Assembly: GCF_008973825.1 (NCBI RefSeq)
Contig: NZ_WCHR01000016.1
Span: 1 to 64,000, forward strand
Direction: 5' to 3'
Length of the DNA: 64,000 bases
Origin: Gemmobacter serpentinus
GTDB taxonomy: Bacteria; Pseudomonadota; Alphaproteobacteria; Rhodobacterales; Rhodobacteraceae
Below the pieces are notes generated by a model, which saw only the letters and a program-made list of their open reading frames with translations, made no database searches and was not told the origin of the DNA. Both the position numbers and the translations under genes were made by a program. Position 1 is the first letter of the stretch. Each line of letters starts with the position of its first letter. Shown here in pieces: positions 35,846-44,133 of this stretch.

Positions 35846-36847
35846 ATGGCACAGGCTGTTCCGATGGTGGAGCTGTGGCGCGGTGGTCTGCTGGAAAGCA
35901 CGCATCTGGGTCATGCGGTGATCTGTGACCGCGCGGGCGAGATCCGCGCCGCATGGGGCGATCCGGCACGGGTCATCTTTCCGCGCTCCTCTTGCAAGAT
36001 GTTGCAGGCGCTGCCTTTGGTCGAAAGCGGCGCGGCAGATGCGGCGGGATTGACGCCCGCGCAACTGGCGCTGTCCTGCGCCAGCCATCAGGGGGCGGCG
36101 CTGCATGTGGGGGCCGTGCGCGACTGGCTGTCGGGCCTCGGCCTTGGCGAAAGCGATTTGCGCTGCGGCAGCCATGAACCCTATGACCGGGCGGAGCGCG
36201 ACCGGCTGATCAAGACCGATGACAGCCCCTGCCAGTATCACAACAACTGTTCCGGCAAACATGCCGGGATGCTGACCTATACCCGCCATGTGAAGGCCGG
36301 GCCGGACTATGTTGACCCCGCCCATCCGCTGCAACGCGCAATCCTTGAGGCGTTCGAGGATCTGACCGGCGAGACCAGCCCCGGCTTTGGTATCGATGGC
36401 TGCTCGGCACCGAACTTTGCCTGTTCCATCACCGGGCTGGCCCGCGCCATGGCCTTCTTTGCCAATGCGCCGGAAACCGGCAGCACCCGCCAGAGGGCGG
36501 CCTATCGCCTGACCCGCGCCATGGCGCAGCACCCGGAGATGGTGGCGGGTGAAGGGCGCGCCTGCACCATCCTGATGCGCGAGATGGGCGGCAGGGTCGC
36601 CATCAAGACCGGGGCGGAGGCGGTTTTCATCGCGATCATCCCGGAACAGGGCATCGGCATTGCGGTGAAGATCGAGGATGGCAATTCCCGCGCCTCCGAG
36701 GCGGTGATTGCCGCGCTGCTGCAGCAATGCGGCGTCTTGCCTGCCCCTGCGGCGCAACGCTACAGCGCCGCGATCCAGCGCAATTGCCGCGGCCTTGAAA
36801 CCGGGATGCTGCAACTGGCGCCGGGCTTTGCCGCCACCTTGGCCTGA
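35846..36847 (+). CDS. L-asparaginase II family protein (thermolabile type)
   Basis: A 333-aa cytoplasmic protein of the rhizobial AnsA/asparaginase-II family, unrelated to E. coli asparaginase. It would split asparagine to aspartate and ammonia. Family motifs are FPRSSCKMLQALPLVESGAADAAG near residue 50, SCASHQGAALHV near 85, CQYHNNCSGKHAGML near 130 and GIDGCSAPNFA near 190; the SxxK-like pair is in SSCK. GGGAGGGTGAG precedes the ATG. An open frame continues far upstream, but only this start fits the family and the ribosome site. Confidence 0.88.
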   Translation: MAQAVPMVELWRGGLLESTHLGHAVICDRAGEIRAAWGDPARVIFPRSSCKMLQALPLVESGAADAAGLTPAQLALSCASHQGAALHVGAVRDWLSGLGLGESDLRCGSHEPYDRAERDRLIKTDDSPCQYHNNCSGKHAGMLTYTRHVKAGPDYVDPAHPLQRAILEAFEDLTGETSPGFGIDGCSAPNFACSITGLARAMAFFANAPETGSTRQRAAYRLTRAMAQHPEMVAGEGRACTILMREMGGRVAIKTGAEAVFIAIIPEQGIGIAVKIEDGNSRASEAVIAALLQQCGVLPAPAAQRYSAAIQRNCRGLETGMLQLAPGFAATLA

Positions 36848-36862
36848 GGCCGAGACGGATAA

Positions 36863-36886
36863 GGCCCCCGCCTTGGGGCGAGGGCC
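36863..36886 (+). terminator. Weak terminator after the asparaginase gene
   Basis: GGCCCCCGCC, loop TTGG, GGCGAGGGCC form a 10-bp stem with one mismatch, 15 bases after the stop. There is no T-run, so efficiency is doubtful. Confidence 0.4.
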
Positions 36887-36894
36887 ATTCCGAC

Positions 36895-36969
36895 AGCAAG
36901 AACCCGGTGATGCAGGCTGGGCGGGGGCGTTGGACCACATCACCGGGCCATCACTTGCTACTGGTCCAA
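36895..36969 (+). ncRNA. Candidate structured RNA with nested hairpin and pseudoknot
   Basis: Three perfect complementarities fit one fold: AGCAAG (36895) with CTTGCT (36954), CCCGGTGATG (36903) with CATCACCGGG (36938), and loop TTGGACCA (36930) with TGGTCCAA (36962). The last crosses the stem and would make a pseudoknot. The element does not match the SRP RNA or tmRNA signatures I know. It lies about 390 bases before the DUF2794 gene, so it is either an independent small RNA or part of a long leader. Confidence 0.35.
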
Positions 36970-37362
36970 TATCGCGCCCGCTGATGGCACAAGCGGGCCC
37001 GCGCCGCGAAATTCTCGGGGTCATTTGGCGGCAATTTCGTGTCAGAACCGCTTATTTTATTGAGTTTCCGTTTCGAGGTCCGGCCCGTTCTCCTGCCCCC
37101 CAGCCTCCTTGCGCAACCAAGGTCCCGAATGACAGGCTGCGGGGTGGCTCCGGGTCTGTGGAGGTCTGGTCTGCGCTGACCATCAGGGCCGATCACGATA
37201 CTGGATGCGATCGATGGCCGGGATTTAAGTTCGCGCCGGGCCGATATGCAGACCACATGGAACACGCAGCCCCGTATCATTGCAAAGCGCCGCGGCATCG
37301 GGCCAAAGCCCCAACGCGGCGCAGGTGTTGATTTCATGTCGCCGAGATGTCAGCATCTTGCC
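36970..37362 (+). other. Remainder of the asparaginase-DUF2794 gap
   Basis: No convincing gene is seen here. Two more short inverted repeats are present: CCCGCT with AGCGGG near 36978-36996, and CGAAATT (37007) with AATTTCG (37033). The AT-rich stretch near 37045-37070 could hold a promoter for the DUF2794 gene. Confidence 0.3.
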
Positions 37363-37719
37363 ATGTCGATGCTGCCGCCCATCCCGCCACAGCCCATCCC
37401 CTTCACGCCGCGAGACGTTGAAGTGGTCAGCTTTGACCGGCACGAGCTGGGCGCGATCCTGTCAGTCTATGGACGTATGGTTGCTGCCGGGGAATGGCGT
37501 GATTACGGCATCGCTGCCATGCGTGATGTCGCGGTGTTCTCCATCTTCCGCCGCGCAGCAGAGGTGCCGCTTTATCGCATTGAAAAGCGCCCCAGGCTGC
37601 GGATGAAGCAAGGGCTTTACGCTGTCTTGGGCGAGGGCGGGCAGATCCTGCGGCGCGGGCACGAACTGGCGGCACTGCTGCGCTTTTTCGACCGCAAGAT
37701 GATCAAGCCGATCGACTGA
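37363..37719 (+). CDS. DUF2794 family protein
   Basis: A 118-aa small soluble protein of the alphaproteobacterial DUF2794 family, function unknown. The conserved block is FDRHELGAILSVYGRMVAAGEWRDY (residues about 27-51), then AVFSIFRRAAEVPLYRIEKRPRLRMKQGLY and GQILRRGHELAALLRFFDRK. The start is uncertain because no strong ribosome site is seen: 37363 (MSMLPP) or 37369 fit best, and 37336 is possible. It ends 7 bases before the convergent NlpC/P60 gene. Confidence 0.8.
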   Translation: MSMLPPIPPQPIPFTPRDVEVVSFDRHELGAILSVYGRMVAAGEWRDYGIAAMRDVAVFSIFRRAAEVPLYRIEKRPRLRMKQGLYAVLGEGGQILRRGHELAALLRFFDRKMIKPID

Positions 37720-37726
37720 CGGGGCA

Positions 37727-38548
37727 TCAGCCCAACCGCCGCCGCCCCGTCACCGGCCCGTCACCGCCGGCAATGATGCGGGCAATGGCGGCCTCGGTCT
37801 CTTCCTCGACCACGGCCATATAGGCGGCGGTTGCATGGATCATGTGGCTGGGTGACAGCGCAATGGCGACATGCCCCTTCCAGAATAGCAGATCGTCGCG
37901 CTGCAAGGGCGCGCCCTCGGGAATCTCGGTGCCGCAGGCGGATTGCAGATCGCTGTCGCCGGGCAGCGGAATGCCGCAGGCAAGGAACGCCCCCTGCGCC
38001 AGACCGGAACAATCGATCCCCGCGCGCGAATTGCCACCCCAGAGATAGGGCGTGCGCAGAAACATCTGCGCCACGCTGGCCGGGTCATCATGAAACTGGC
38101 CCAGCGGTTTCAGATGCATCGCGGGCACAAAGCCCTGCGGCGTCTCGGCCCAGTTGCCCTGCATCCCGGTGACCTGCACCCGCGCGTGCATATGCAGCGC
38201 CGCCAATTCGCGATGCTGCACCTTCGGCCCGTCATAAAGATGGGTGCCGGGTGTCGCCACCCAATGCGTCGCCGCAAGTGCCCCGCCAAGCTGGTCCTCG
38301 CGCAGATAGCCGCAGAACCCGTCCTTCGCCGCCTGCACGAAGGCCCAGCCCTCGTGCCGGTCGATCACCGTCACGGCCTCGCCCCGGATCACCTGCCGGT
38401 CGCGCCCGCCCGCCGGGGCCTTCAGCAGATCGGCCAACGGCACCGCGACCGATGCCGCCTCGCCCGCAACGAAGCGCGGGGCATCCACCTTGCCGCGCAG
38501 GGATTCCAGCGCGGCACGCGCATTGGCGGGGGTCAGCCGGCGATCCAT
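37727..38548 (-). CDS. NlpC/P60 peptidoglycan endopeptidase with SH3-like domains
   Basis: A 273-aa cell-wall peptidase. Residues about 28-145 hold two SH3-like segments (VSVPLADLLKAP-type start, HEGWAFVQAAKDGFCGYL, GNWAETPQGFVP). The C-terminal NlpC/P60 domain has the catalytic Cys C180 (AGIDCSGL) and His H226 (GHVAIAL). Such enzymes usually cut D-Glu-diaminopimelate bonds. No signal peptide is seen, so it may act on recycled muropeptides in the cytosol. It follows the M17 aminopeptidase gene by only 3 bases. Confidence 0.88.
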   Translation of the reverse strand: MDRRLTPANARAALESLRGKVDAPRFVAGEAASVAVPLADLLKAPAGGRDRQVIRGEAVTVIDRHEGWAFVQAAKDGFCGYLREDQLGGALAATHWVATPGTHLYDGPKVQHRELAALHMHARVQVTGMQGNWAETPQGFVPAMHLKPLGQFHDDPASVAQMFLRTPYLWGGNSRAGIDCSGLAQGAFLACGIPLPGDSDLQSACGTEIPEGAPLQRDDLLFWKGHVAIALSPSHMIHATAAYMAVVEEETEAAIARIIAGGDGPVTGRRRLG

Positions 38549-38551
38549 TGC

Positions 38552-39919
38552 TCAAATCCCCAACATGGCGGGCAGGCCCAGCAGCAGCGCCCGCGCACCC
38601 TGCCCCACGCCGCCCTTGGGCCGCGCCGGGGCCTCGTTCGGGGTATGGCCGTAAATGTCGAAATGCATATAGCGCGGGTGATCCGCAAAACGGCGCAGGA
38701 ACAGTGCCGCGGTGATCGACCCGGCAAAGCCATAGCCCGGCGCATTGTCGAGATCGGCAATCCCCGGCTCGATCACGCTTTCATAGGCATTGTGGAAGGG
38801 CAGCCGCCAGACCGGATCCGACCCCGCCCGCGCGCCTGCCTCCAACGCCTGCGCCATCGCCTCATCATCGGTGTAATAGGGCGCAAGATCGGGGCCAACC
38901 GCGATGCGCGCGGCACCCGTCAGCGTGGCCATCGATATCAGCACCTCTGGCGCTTCCTCGGTGGCCCAGGCGAGGGCATCGCCCAGAACCAACCGCCCCT
39001 CGGCATCGGTGTCATTGACCTCAACCGTCAGACCCTTGCGAGAGCGCAGGATGTCTTTCGGGCGCATCGACCGGCCCGAAACGCTGTTTTCCACGGCAGG
39101 CACGATGACGCGCAGGCGCAGCGGCAGATCCAGCTGCATGATCATCTGCGCCAGCCCCATCACTGTGGCCGCGCCGCCCATATCCTTCTTCATCAGCAAC
39201 ATGCCCGAGGAAGGTTTCAGGTCCAGCCCGCCGGTGTCGAAACAGACCCCCTTGCCGACCAGTGTCAGCAACGGCCCGGCCTTGCCCCAACGCAGCGACA
39301 ACAGACGCGGCGCGCGGTCCGATCCCTTGCCCACGGCATGGATCATCGGGAAGCCCTGTTCCAACGCCGCACCCTCGATCACCTCTGCCTCGGCGTTGAA
39401 CCGGGCGGCAAGCGCCAGAAACGCCTCGGCCAGTTCTGCCGGACCCATGTCCTGTGCCGGGGTATTGATCAGGTCGCGGGTCAGATATTCGCCCGCCGCC
39501 ATTGCCAGAACCTGCGCCTCATTGACACCTGCCGGGCATTTCAGGCGCGGCAATTCGGCGGTGACAGGTTTGTAGCGATCAAAGCGATACTGCGCCAAAA
39601 GCCAGCCAAGCGCGGATTCAGGCGCAAGATCGGCGGGGATGCCTTCGGCGTGCCAGATGCCGGGTGGCAGGGCGGTTGCCGCTTTGGCCAGACCGAAACG
39701 TTGCCGCGCGCGCGCCTGCACAGAGCCAAGCCCGATCACTGCCGCCACCACGCCGCCCTCCCCGGGAATCAGCGCCAGCTCGCCCAAACCTGCCTTGAAC
39801 CCCGCAGCGCGCAGAAAATCACCTGCGGGCTGGGTGGCAAGCCAGTCTTCCAGCCCCTCGGGGGCCACGACATGCAAGGCGCGCGAAGGCAGGTTCGGAT
39901 CGGCAAAAACGGGGGGCAT
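38552..39919 (-). CDS. M17-family leucyl aminopeptidase
   Basis: A 455-aa metallo-aminopeptidase that removes N-terminal residues from peptides. The two-metal site signatures are GKGVCFDTGGLDLKPSSGMLLMKKDMGGAA near residue 225 and NDTDAEGRLVLGDALAW near 305. A catalytic Lys lies in the first and the bicarbonate-holding Arg in the second. The N-terminal domain is divergent, as in the PepB-like group. Its operon with the NlpC/P60 gene suggests joint peptide or muropeptide breakdown. Confidence 0.92.
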   Translation of the reverse strand: MPPVFADPNLPSRALHVVAPEGLEDWLATQPAGDFLRAAGFKAGLGELALIPGEGGVVAAVIGLGSVQARARQRFGLAKAATALPPGIWHAEGIPADLAPESALGWLLAQYRFDRYKPVTAELPRLKCPAGVNEAQVLAMAAGEYLTRDLINTPAQDMGPAELAEAFLALAARFNAEAEVIEGAALEQGFPMIHAVGKGSDRAPRLLSLRWGKAGPLLTLVGKGVCFDTGGLDLKPSSGMLLMKKDMGGAATVMGLAQMIMQLDLPLRLRVIVPAVENSVSGRSMRPKDILRSRKGLTVEVNDTDAEGRLVLGDALAWATEEAPEVLISMATLTGAARIAVGPDLAPYYTDDEAMAQALEAGARAGSDPVWRLPFHNAYESVIEPGIADLDNAPGYGFAGSITAALFLRRFADHPRYMHFDIYGHTPNEAPARPKGGVGQGARALLLGLPAMLGI

Positions 39920-39970
39920 CGGGCGGTCTCCTTTGCGGCAAACCCTATCCCATTCGCCGCCGCCCGCAAG

Positions 39971-40366
39971 TCAGCTCGTTTCCAGCAGATCCTTGTCGAC
40001 CACCAGCGACCGCTCTGCCACCCGCAACAGCCGCGCCCAGACCGCCGAAAAGGCGGTGGAATCGCCCTGATCCAGACAGAGCCGCAGATCCCCCGCCACT
40101 TGGCCCAGGCTGATCATGCCCAACTGTTCCGACATGCGCTGCAGACGGCGCAACTGCCGCCCCAGATCATGCAGATCGCGCGCCCGCACCTGCGTGGCAA
40201 GGCTCGACATGGTCAGGGCCAGTTCGCCCAAGGCCCGCGTCACCACCTGCTCCGCCTGCGCGGTGCCCAGATCGCGATAGATCGCGGCCACCGGCTCCGC
40301 ATTCTGGCGCAGCCGATCTTTCGGTCGCAAGACCGTCACCTTGCCCAACATTGTGACACCCGACAT
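39971..40366 (-). CDS. Small conserved helical protein of unknown function
   Basis: A 131-aa protein, almost entirely alpha-helical by composition (RALGELALTMSSLATQVRARDLHDLGRQLRRLQRMSEQLGM). The arrangement of two helices with short turns recalls an Hpt four-helix bundle, but no phospho-His motif is present. The start used (MSGVTMLGK) has a weak ribosome site; MLGK five codons later is also possible. It is divergent from the carbonic anhydrase gene and 51 bases before the aminopeptidase gene. I cannot assign a function. Confidence 0.6.
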   Translation of the reverse strand: MSGVTMLGKVTVLRPKDRLRQNAEPVAAIYRDLGTAQAEQVVTRALGELALTMSSLATQVRARDLHDLGRQLRRLQRMSEQLGMISLGQVAGDLRLCLDQGDSTAFSAVWARLLRVAERSLVVDKDLLETS

Positions 40367-40387
40367 TCTGAATACACCCAAGCGACA

Positions 40388-40422
40388 GCTTGCAGCCGGA
40401 CGCTGAACAAATGGTTGCAAGC
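40388..40422. promoter_or_regulatory. Inverted repeat in the carbonic anhydrase promoter region
   Basis: GCTTGCA and TGCAAGC form a perfect 7-bp inverted repeat separated by 21 bases, in the 126-base divergent promoter region. It could be a spaced operator or a chance dyad. Confidence 0.25.
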
Positions 40423-40492
40423 GGGGCAAAGAAATCTCTCGAATTTTCTGCAATCGCAGCATAGAGAAGGCGAAAACCAGACGGAGGCACCG

Positions 40493-41140
40493 ATGGACCA
40501 AGCGAAACCATTGCCCGGATATCTTGTCGGTCGTTACCATGGCTGGAAGGCCACCACATACCAGGACAACAAGGCCTGGTATCGCCGTCTGGCCCATGGT
40601 GGCCAGCACCCCCGCGCGATGATCATCTCTTGCTGCGACTCGCGCCAGCACGTCACCTCGATTTTCGGCGCGGATGAGGGCGAGTTTTTCATCCACCGCA
40701 ATATCGCGGGCCTCGTGCCGCCTTACAGCCCCGATGGCCGCAACCACGGCACCTCGGCCACGGTGGAATATGCGGTGACAGCACTGAAGGTCGCCCATAT
40801 CATCGTGATCGGTCATTCCGGCTGCGGCGGCGTGAAGGGCTGCGATGACATGTGCTCGGGCCATGCCCCGGCGCTGCTGGAGGAATCGAGCTTTGTCGGC
40901 CGCTGGATGGACATCCTGCGCCCCGGCTATGAAAGGGTCAGCCACCTGTCCGCCGATGCGCGCGGCCCGGCGCTGGAAAAGCAGGCGGTGTTGGTCAGCC
41001 TTGAGAACCTGATGACCTTCCCCTTCGTGCGCGAAGCGGTGGAGGCCGAGTTGATGACCCTGCATGGGCTTTGGAACGATATCGGCGAAGGCGGGCTGGA
41101 ACAGTTCGACCCGGCGCTGAACAGCTTTGTCGCGATCTGA
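40493..41140 (+). CDS. Beta-class carbonic anhydrase
   Basis: A 215-aa zinc enzyme interconverting CO2 and bicarbonate. Zinc ligands are C48 (CCDSR), H108 and C111 (HSGCGG); D49 and R51 form the catalytic dyad, and HRNIA follows near 68. GGAGG stands 5-6 bases before the ATG. The long open frame continuing upstream is antisense to the aminopeptidase and peptidase genes and is not credible. A strong terminator follows. Confidence 0.95.
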   Translation: MDQAKPLPGYLVGRYHGWKATTYQDNKAWYRRLAHGGQHPRAMIISCCDSRQHVTSIFGADEGEFFIHRNIAGLVPPYSPDGRNHGTSATVEYAVTALKVAHIIVIGHSGCGGVKGCDDMCSGHAPALLEESSFVGRWMDILRPGYERVSHLSADARGPALEKQAVLVSLENLMTFPFVREAVEAELMTLHGLWNDIGEGGLEQFDPALNSFVAI

Positions 41141-41163
41141 AACCTAGGCTGACACGAAATGAA

Positions 41164-41195
41164 AAAGGGCCAGACCTGCACGGGTCTGGCCCTTT
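41164..41195. terminator. Bidirectional terminator between carbonic anhydrase and DUF4139 genes
   Basis: AAAGGGCCAGACC pairs perfectly with GGTCTGGCCCTTT (13 bp, 6-base loop). An A-run lies on one side and T's on the other, so it can end both convergent transcripts. Confidence 0.88.
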
Positions 41196-41203
41196 CGTTT
41201 GGA

Positions 41204-42826
41204 TCAGCGCAGTTCCATCCCGGCGGGCCAGCGCAAGGCGGTTTCCAGCGAAATCTCCTGTGTGGCCCCTGCCGCCAGATCAAAGTGCCAACCCAGCAGC
41301 CCGCGCTTTCCCTTCGGCTCGGTCTCGTCCGGGGCCGGGCTGGCGCTATAGGTGATCTTCAGATCGTCCTGTTCCGAATAGGGCACCTGATCGATCACAT
41401 GCAGGTTCCAATCCTCGGTGGTCAGGTTCTCGACCCTCAAGATCGCGACCTCGCTGCGCGCGGTGCCAGAGCTGAACATCCCGGCATCGCCTTCGGAATT
41501 GCGTGGCATCTCGCGGGTCAGGCGCAGCCCGTCAATCGGGCCAAAGGCCAGTTCCAGCTCATCCCCTGCCGCCGTCATCTCCAGCTCACCGCCGCCAACA
41601 AGGGCACCGTCACGCAGGTAATAGGCGTCGCCCGGCAGCAGGGCCTCGGTGCCATTGGTCACCGTCGCCATCAAAAAGGCCGTGCGATCATAGCGCGGCA
41701 CCGCGCGGGCCTCGATCTGCGCGGGCAAGACCACCTCGCTGAGCGCGATGCGCAGATCCTGCACGCCGGTTGCCACGCTGACGTTGCCCGGCGCGCGATA
41801 GGTGACGATCTCGCCCTGCATTTCCAGCGCAGCATTCTTGGCCATCGGCGCAACTTCGGCGGCCACAGCATCGGCCATCATCGCCCCGCCCGCCATCGGA
41901 GCGCCCACCATCGGCGGCTCCGGCGGGCCGATCCGGCGCAGTTCAGGCCACAGGTCCGACGGGGCAGATTGGTCGGTGGGCCGCGCGGTGGACAAAACCA
42001 GTGCCACATCCTTCCAATCCTCGCCCGAGGACTGGCTGACCAAAACACCGCGCGACAGCGTGACCTGCGGAGCGGGCTGGCGGGTCAGGGCAAAATCATA
42101 GACCGGGCGCCACCCGGCATCGACGACAAAATGACGCAAGGTCACCTCGGCAGCGCCAGCCGCTGCCTGCTCCACTGCGATGGACAACAGGGCCTTTCCG
42201 GCCTGCCGGTCGCGCCCGGCCTGTTGCGCGGCCTCGGCCCTCTCCAACCGGGCCTGCGCTTCGGTCAAGGTCTGCACAAGGGGCGGCAGCGTGGCCTGTT
42301 CCTGCAAAGCCGCCTCGCGCGCCGCGCGCACGCCATTGCCCACGGCTTCGGTCAGGGCGGCGATACTTTCGACGCTTTGGCCAGTGGCCTCGGTTTCCAA
42401 GCCACGCAAAAAGCCTTCACGCGCGTCAAACCCGGCGATGCGGGCACCCACGGAATCAATAGCGAATTGCGCCGCATCCCGCGCCGCCCGCGCATCGGCC
42501 ACAGCGGCATCAAGATCAGGCAGCGCCACGGTCTCACCCGGGGCAAGCCCGTCCTGTTGCAACGAAAACGCCCCAAGATCGGTGCCCGCCGCCGCGCCCA
42601 GCCGGATCAGTCCGGGATCTAGGCCCTGCGGCAGATCGGCGATGCGCAGTTCATGCTGGCCCGCAGGCAGATCCAGCCGCAAGACCCGCGTCACCTCTGC
42701 CCCTGACGGATAAAGCGTGACCGCCGTCACCTGCGAGGTTGCGGTGATCGTATCGCCCCAAGCGGGCATCAGGCTGCAAGGCAGCGCCACCAGCGCAAGC
42801 GAGAACAGGGATGGCAAAGGGCGCAT
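41204..42826 (-). CDS. DUF4139 domain-containing exported protein
   Basis: A 540-aa protein with an N-terminal signal peptide (about 1-24, ending MPAWG). An N-terminal beta domain follows (VTAVTLYPSGAEVTRVLRLDLPAGQHELRI, DUF4140-like). Then comes a coiled-coil region at about 105-215, and the DUF4139 beta-rich domain from about 230 to the end (AGWRPVYDFAL, QSSGEDWKDVALVLSTARP, ILRVENLTTEDWNLHVID). Family members are sometimes called mucoidy inhibitor A-like, but the biochemical role is unknown. It is probably periplasmic or membrane-associated. Confidence 0.82.
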   Translation of the reverse strand: MRPLPSLFSLALVALPCSLMPAWGDTITATSQVTAVTLYPSGAEVTRVLRLDLPAGQHELRIADLPQGLDPGLIRLGAAAGTDLGAFSLQQDGLAPGETVALPDLDAAVADARAARDAAQFAIDSVGARIAGFDAREGFLRGLETEATGQSVESIAALTEAVGNGVRAAREAALQEQATLPPLVQTLTEAQARLERAEAAQQAGRDRQAGKALLSIAVEQAAAGAAEVTLRHFVVDAGWRPVYDFALTRQPAPQVTLSRGVLVSQSSGEDWKDVALVLSTARPTDQSAPSDLWPELRRIGPPEPPMVGAPMAGGAMMADAVAAEVAPMAKNAALEMQGEIVTYRAPGNVSVATGVQDLRIALSEVVLPAQIEARAVPRYDRTAFLMATVTNGTEALLPGDAYYLRDGALVGGGELEMTAAGDELELAFGPIDGLRLTREMPRNSEGDAGMFSSGTARSEVAILRVENLTTEDWNLHVIDQVPYSEQDDLKITYSASPAPDETEPKGKRGLLGWHFDLAAGATQEISLETALRWPAGMELR

Positions 42827-42871
42827 CGGAACCTCCGGTCAAGACGGGGGCAGGATGCGCCGACCGGGCGC

Positions 42872-43987
42872 TCAGGGCAAGCCCGGCTCTGCCCCTTCGG
42901 CATCCGCCTGCTGACCCCATGCCGCATCCTGCATCTCGCGCAGGCGGCTGGCGGTGCGTTCAAATTCAAACGCCCCCGCGCCTTCAAGGTAAAGGCGCTC
43001 CGGCACATCGGCGGCGGAACAGATCAGCCGGACCTTAGCCTCGTATAGTGCATCGATCAGCGTGACGAACCGCTTGGCCTCGTTGAAATTCGACGAGGAC
43101 AGCTGCGGGATATCCTCAAGGATCAAGACCCGGACCGCGCTGGCCAGCGCCAGATAATCGGCGGGCCCGAGCGGTTTGGCGCAAAGATCCCAGAATGTCG
43201 CGCGCGCCACACCATTCGCAAAGCGTGGCATCTCGACCTTGCGGCCATTGACCTCCAGCACCAGCGGATCGCCAAGGGCACCGCCCGACAGATCATTCCA
43301 GATCGCGTCAATCGCGGCCCCGCTTTGGCCGGACGGGTAAAAATAGACCTGCGCCCCCAGAAGGCGGTGCTGGCGGTAATCATTGGGGCTGGCCAGTTCA
43401 TGCACGATGAAATGGTCGCGGATATAGGCGATGAAGGGCAGGAACAGCGCGCGGTTCAGCCCGTTCTTGTATAGATCCTCCGGCACCCGGTTGGAGGTGG
43501 TGACAATCACCACGCCCTGATCCATCAGCATCTGGAACAGCCGCCCCACGATCATCGCATCGGTGATGTCGGTGATCTGGATCTCGTCAAAGGCCAGCAG
43601 CCGCAACTCTTTCGCCACCGCATCGGCGACGGGCTTCAGCGCATCATCCACCCCGGTCTGGCGGGCGGCATACATGCCCTTATGGATCTCTTGCATGAAG
43701 GCATGGAAATGCACCCGGCGCTTGCGCGTGATGTCGAGGTTTTCGACAAACAGATCCATCACCATGGATTTGCCGCGCCCGACCCCGCCCCAAAGATAAA
43801 GCCCCTTGGGCGGCGTCACCGGCTTGGCGAACAGCCCGGCAAACAGGCCGGTCTTGCGATGGGCATTCTGTTCCAGCCAGCTGCGCAGATCCTCCAGCAA
43901 GGGCAGGACGGCGCGCTGCGCCGGATCGGCGCGCAGGCGGCCATCGGCCACCCGGGATTCGTAGATCTCGGTCAGGGTCTGTCGCAT
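42872..43987 (-). CDS. zapE: Cell division protein ZapE (AFG1-like ATPase)
   Basis: A 371-aa P-loop ATPase of the AFG1/ZapE family, linked to Z-ring function under stress in proteobacteria. Walker A GGVGRGKSMVMD is near residue 66, Walker B LLAFDEIQITD near 135, and sensor-type VTTSNRVPEDLYKNGL near 165. The family's C-terminal region is intact (FTALVDALYE-like FVTLIDALYEAKVRLI). It lies 146 bases after the NRPS gene in the same direction but looks functionally unrelated. Confidence 0.9.
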   Translation of the reverse strand: MRQTLTEIYESRVADGRLRADPAQRAVLPLLEDLRSWLEQNAHRKTGLFAGLFAKPVTPPKGLYLWGGVGRGKSMVMDLFVENLDITRKRRVHFHAFMQEIHKGMYAARQTGVDDALKPVADAVAKELRLLAFDEIQITDITDAMIVGRLFQMLMDQGVVIVTTSNRVPEDLYKNGLNRALFLPFIAYIRDHFIVHELASPNDYRQHRLLGAQVYFYPSGQSGAAIDAIWNDLSGGALGDPLVLEVNGRKVEMPRFANGVARATFWDLCAKPLGPADYLALASAVRVLILEDIPQLSSSNFNEAKRFVTLIDALYEAKVRLICSAADVPERLYLEGAGAFEFERTASRLREMQDAAWGQQADAEGAEPGLP

Positions 43988-44133
43988 GGGGCCTGCATAG
44001 CCCGGCTGGGCCCGCGCGAAAAGATCAGAGCGTCACAAGTATCGGGAAATGCCCCACCACCGTCACCCAACGGCCCAGTATCAGTCTGATCTTCCTGTGA
44101 AAGCGTATGGCGGTCCTTTCCAGCGCGATCAGA

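Noticed and set aside
11350-40383. The 14-base string GAATACACCCAAGC occurs at 11350 and again at 40370, both in divergent promoter regions
   Set aside because: In 64 kb several 14-base coincidences are expected by chance, and the two copies stand at very different distances from the neighbouring genes.
37943-40492. A very long open frame running into the carbonic anhydrase gene
   Set aside because: It is antisense to the aminopeptidase and NlpC/P60 genes, has the Arg/His/Gln-rich composition of a shadow frame, and the anhydrase has its own GGAGG and ATG at 40493.
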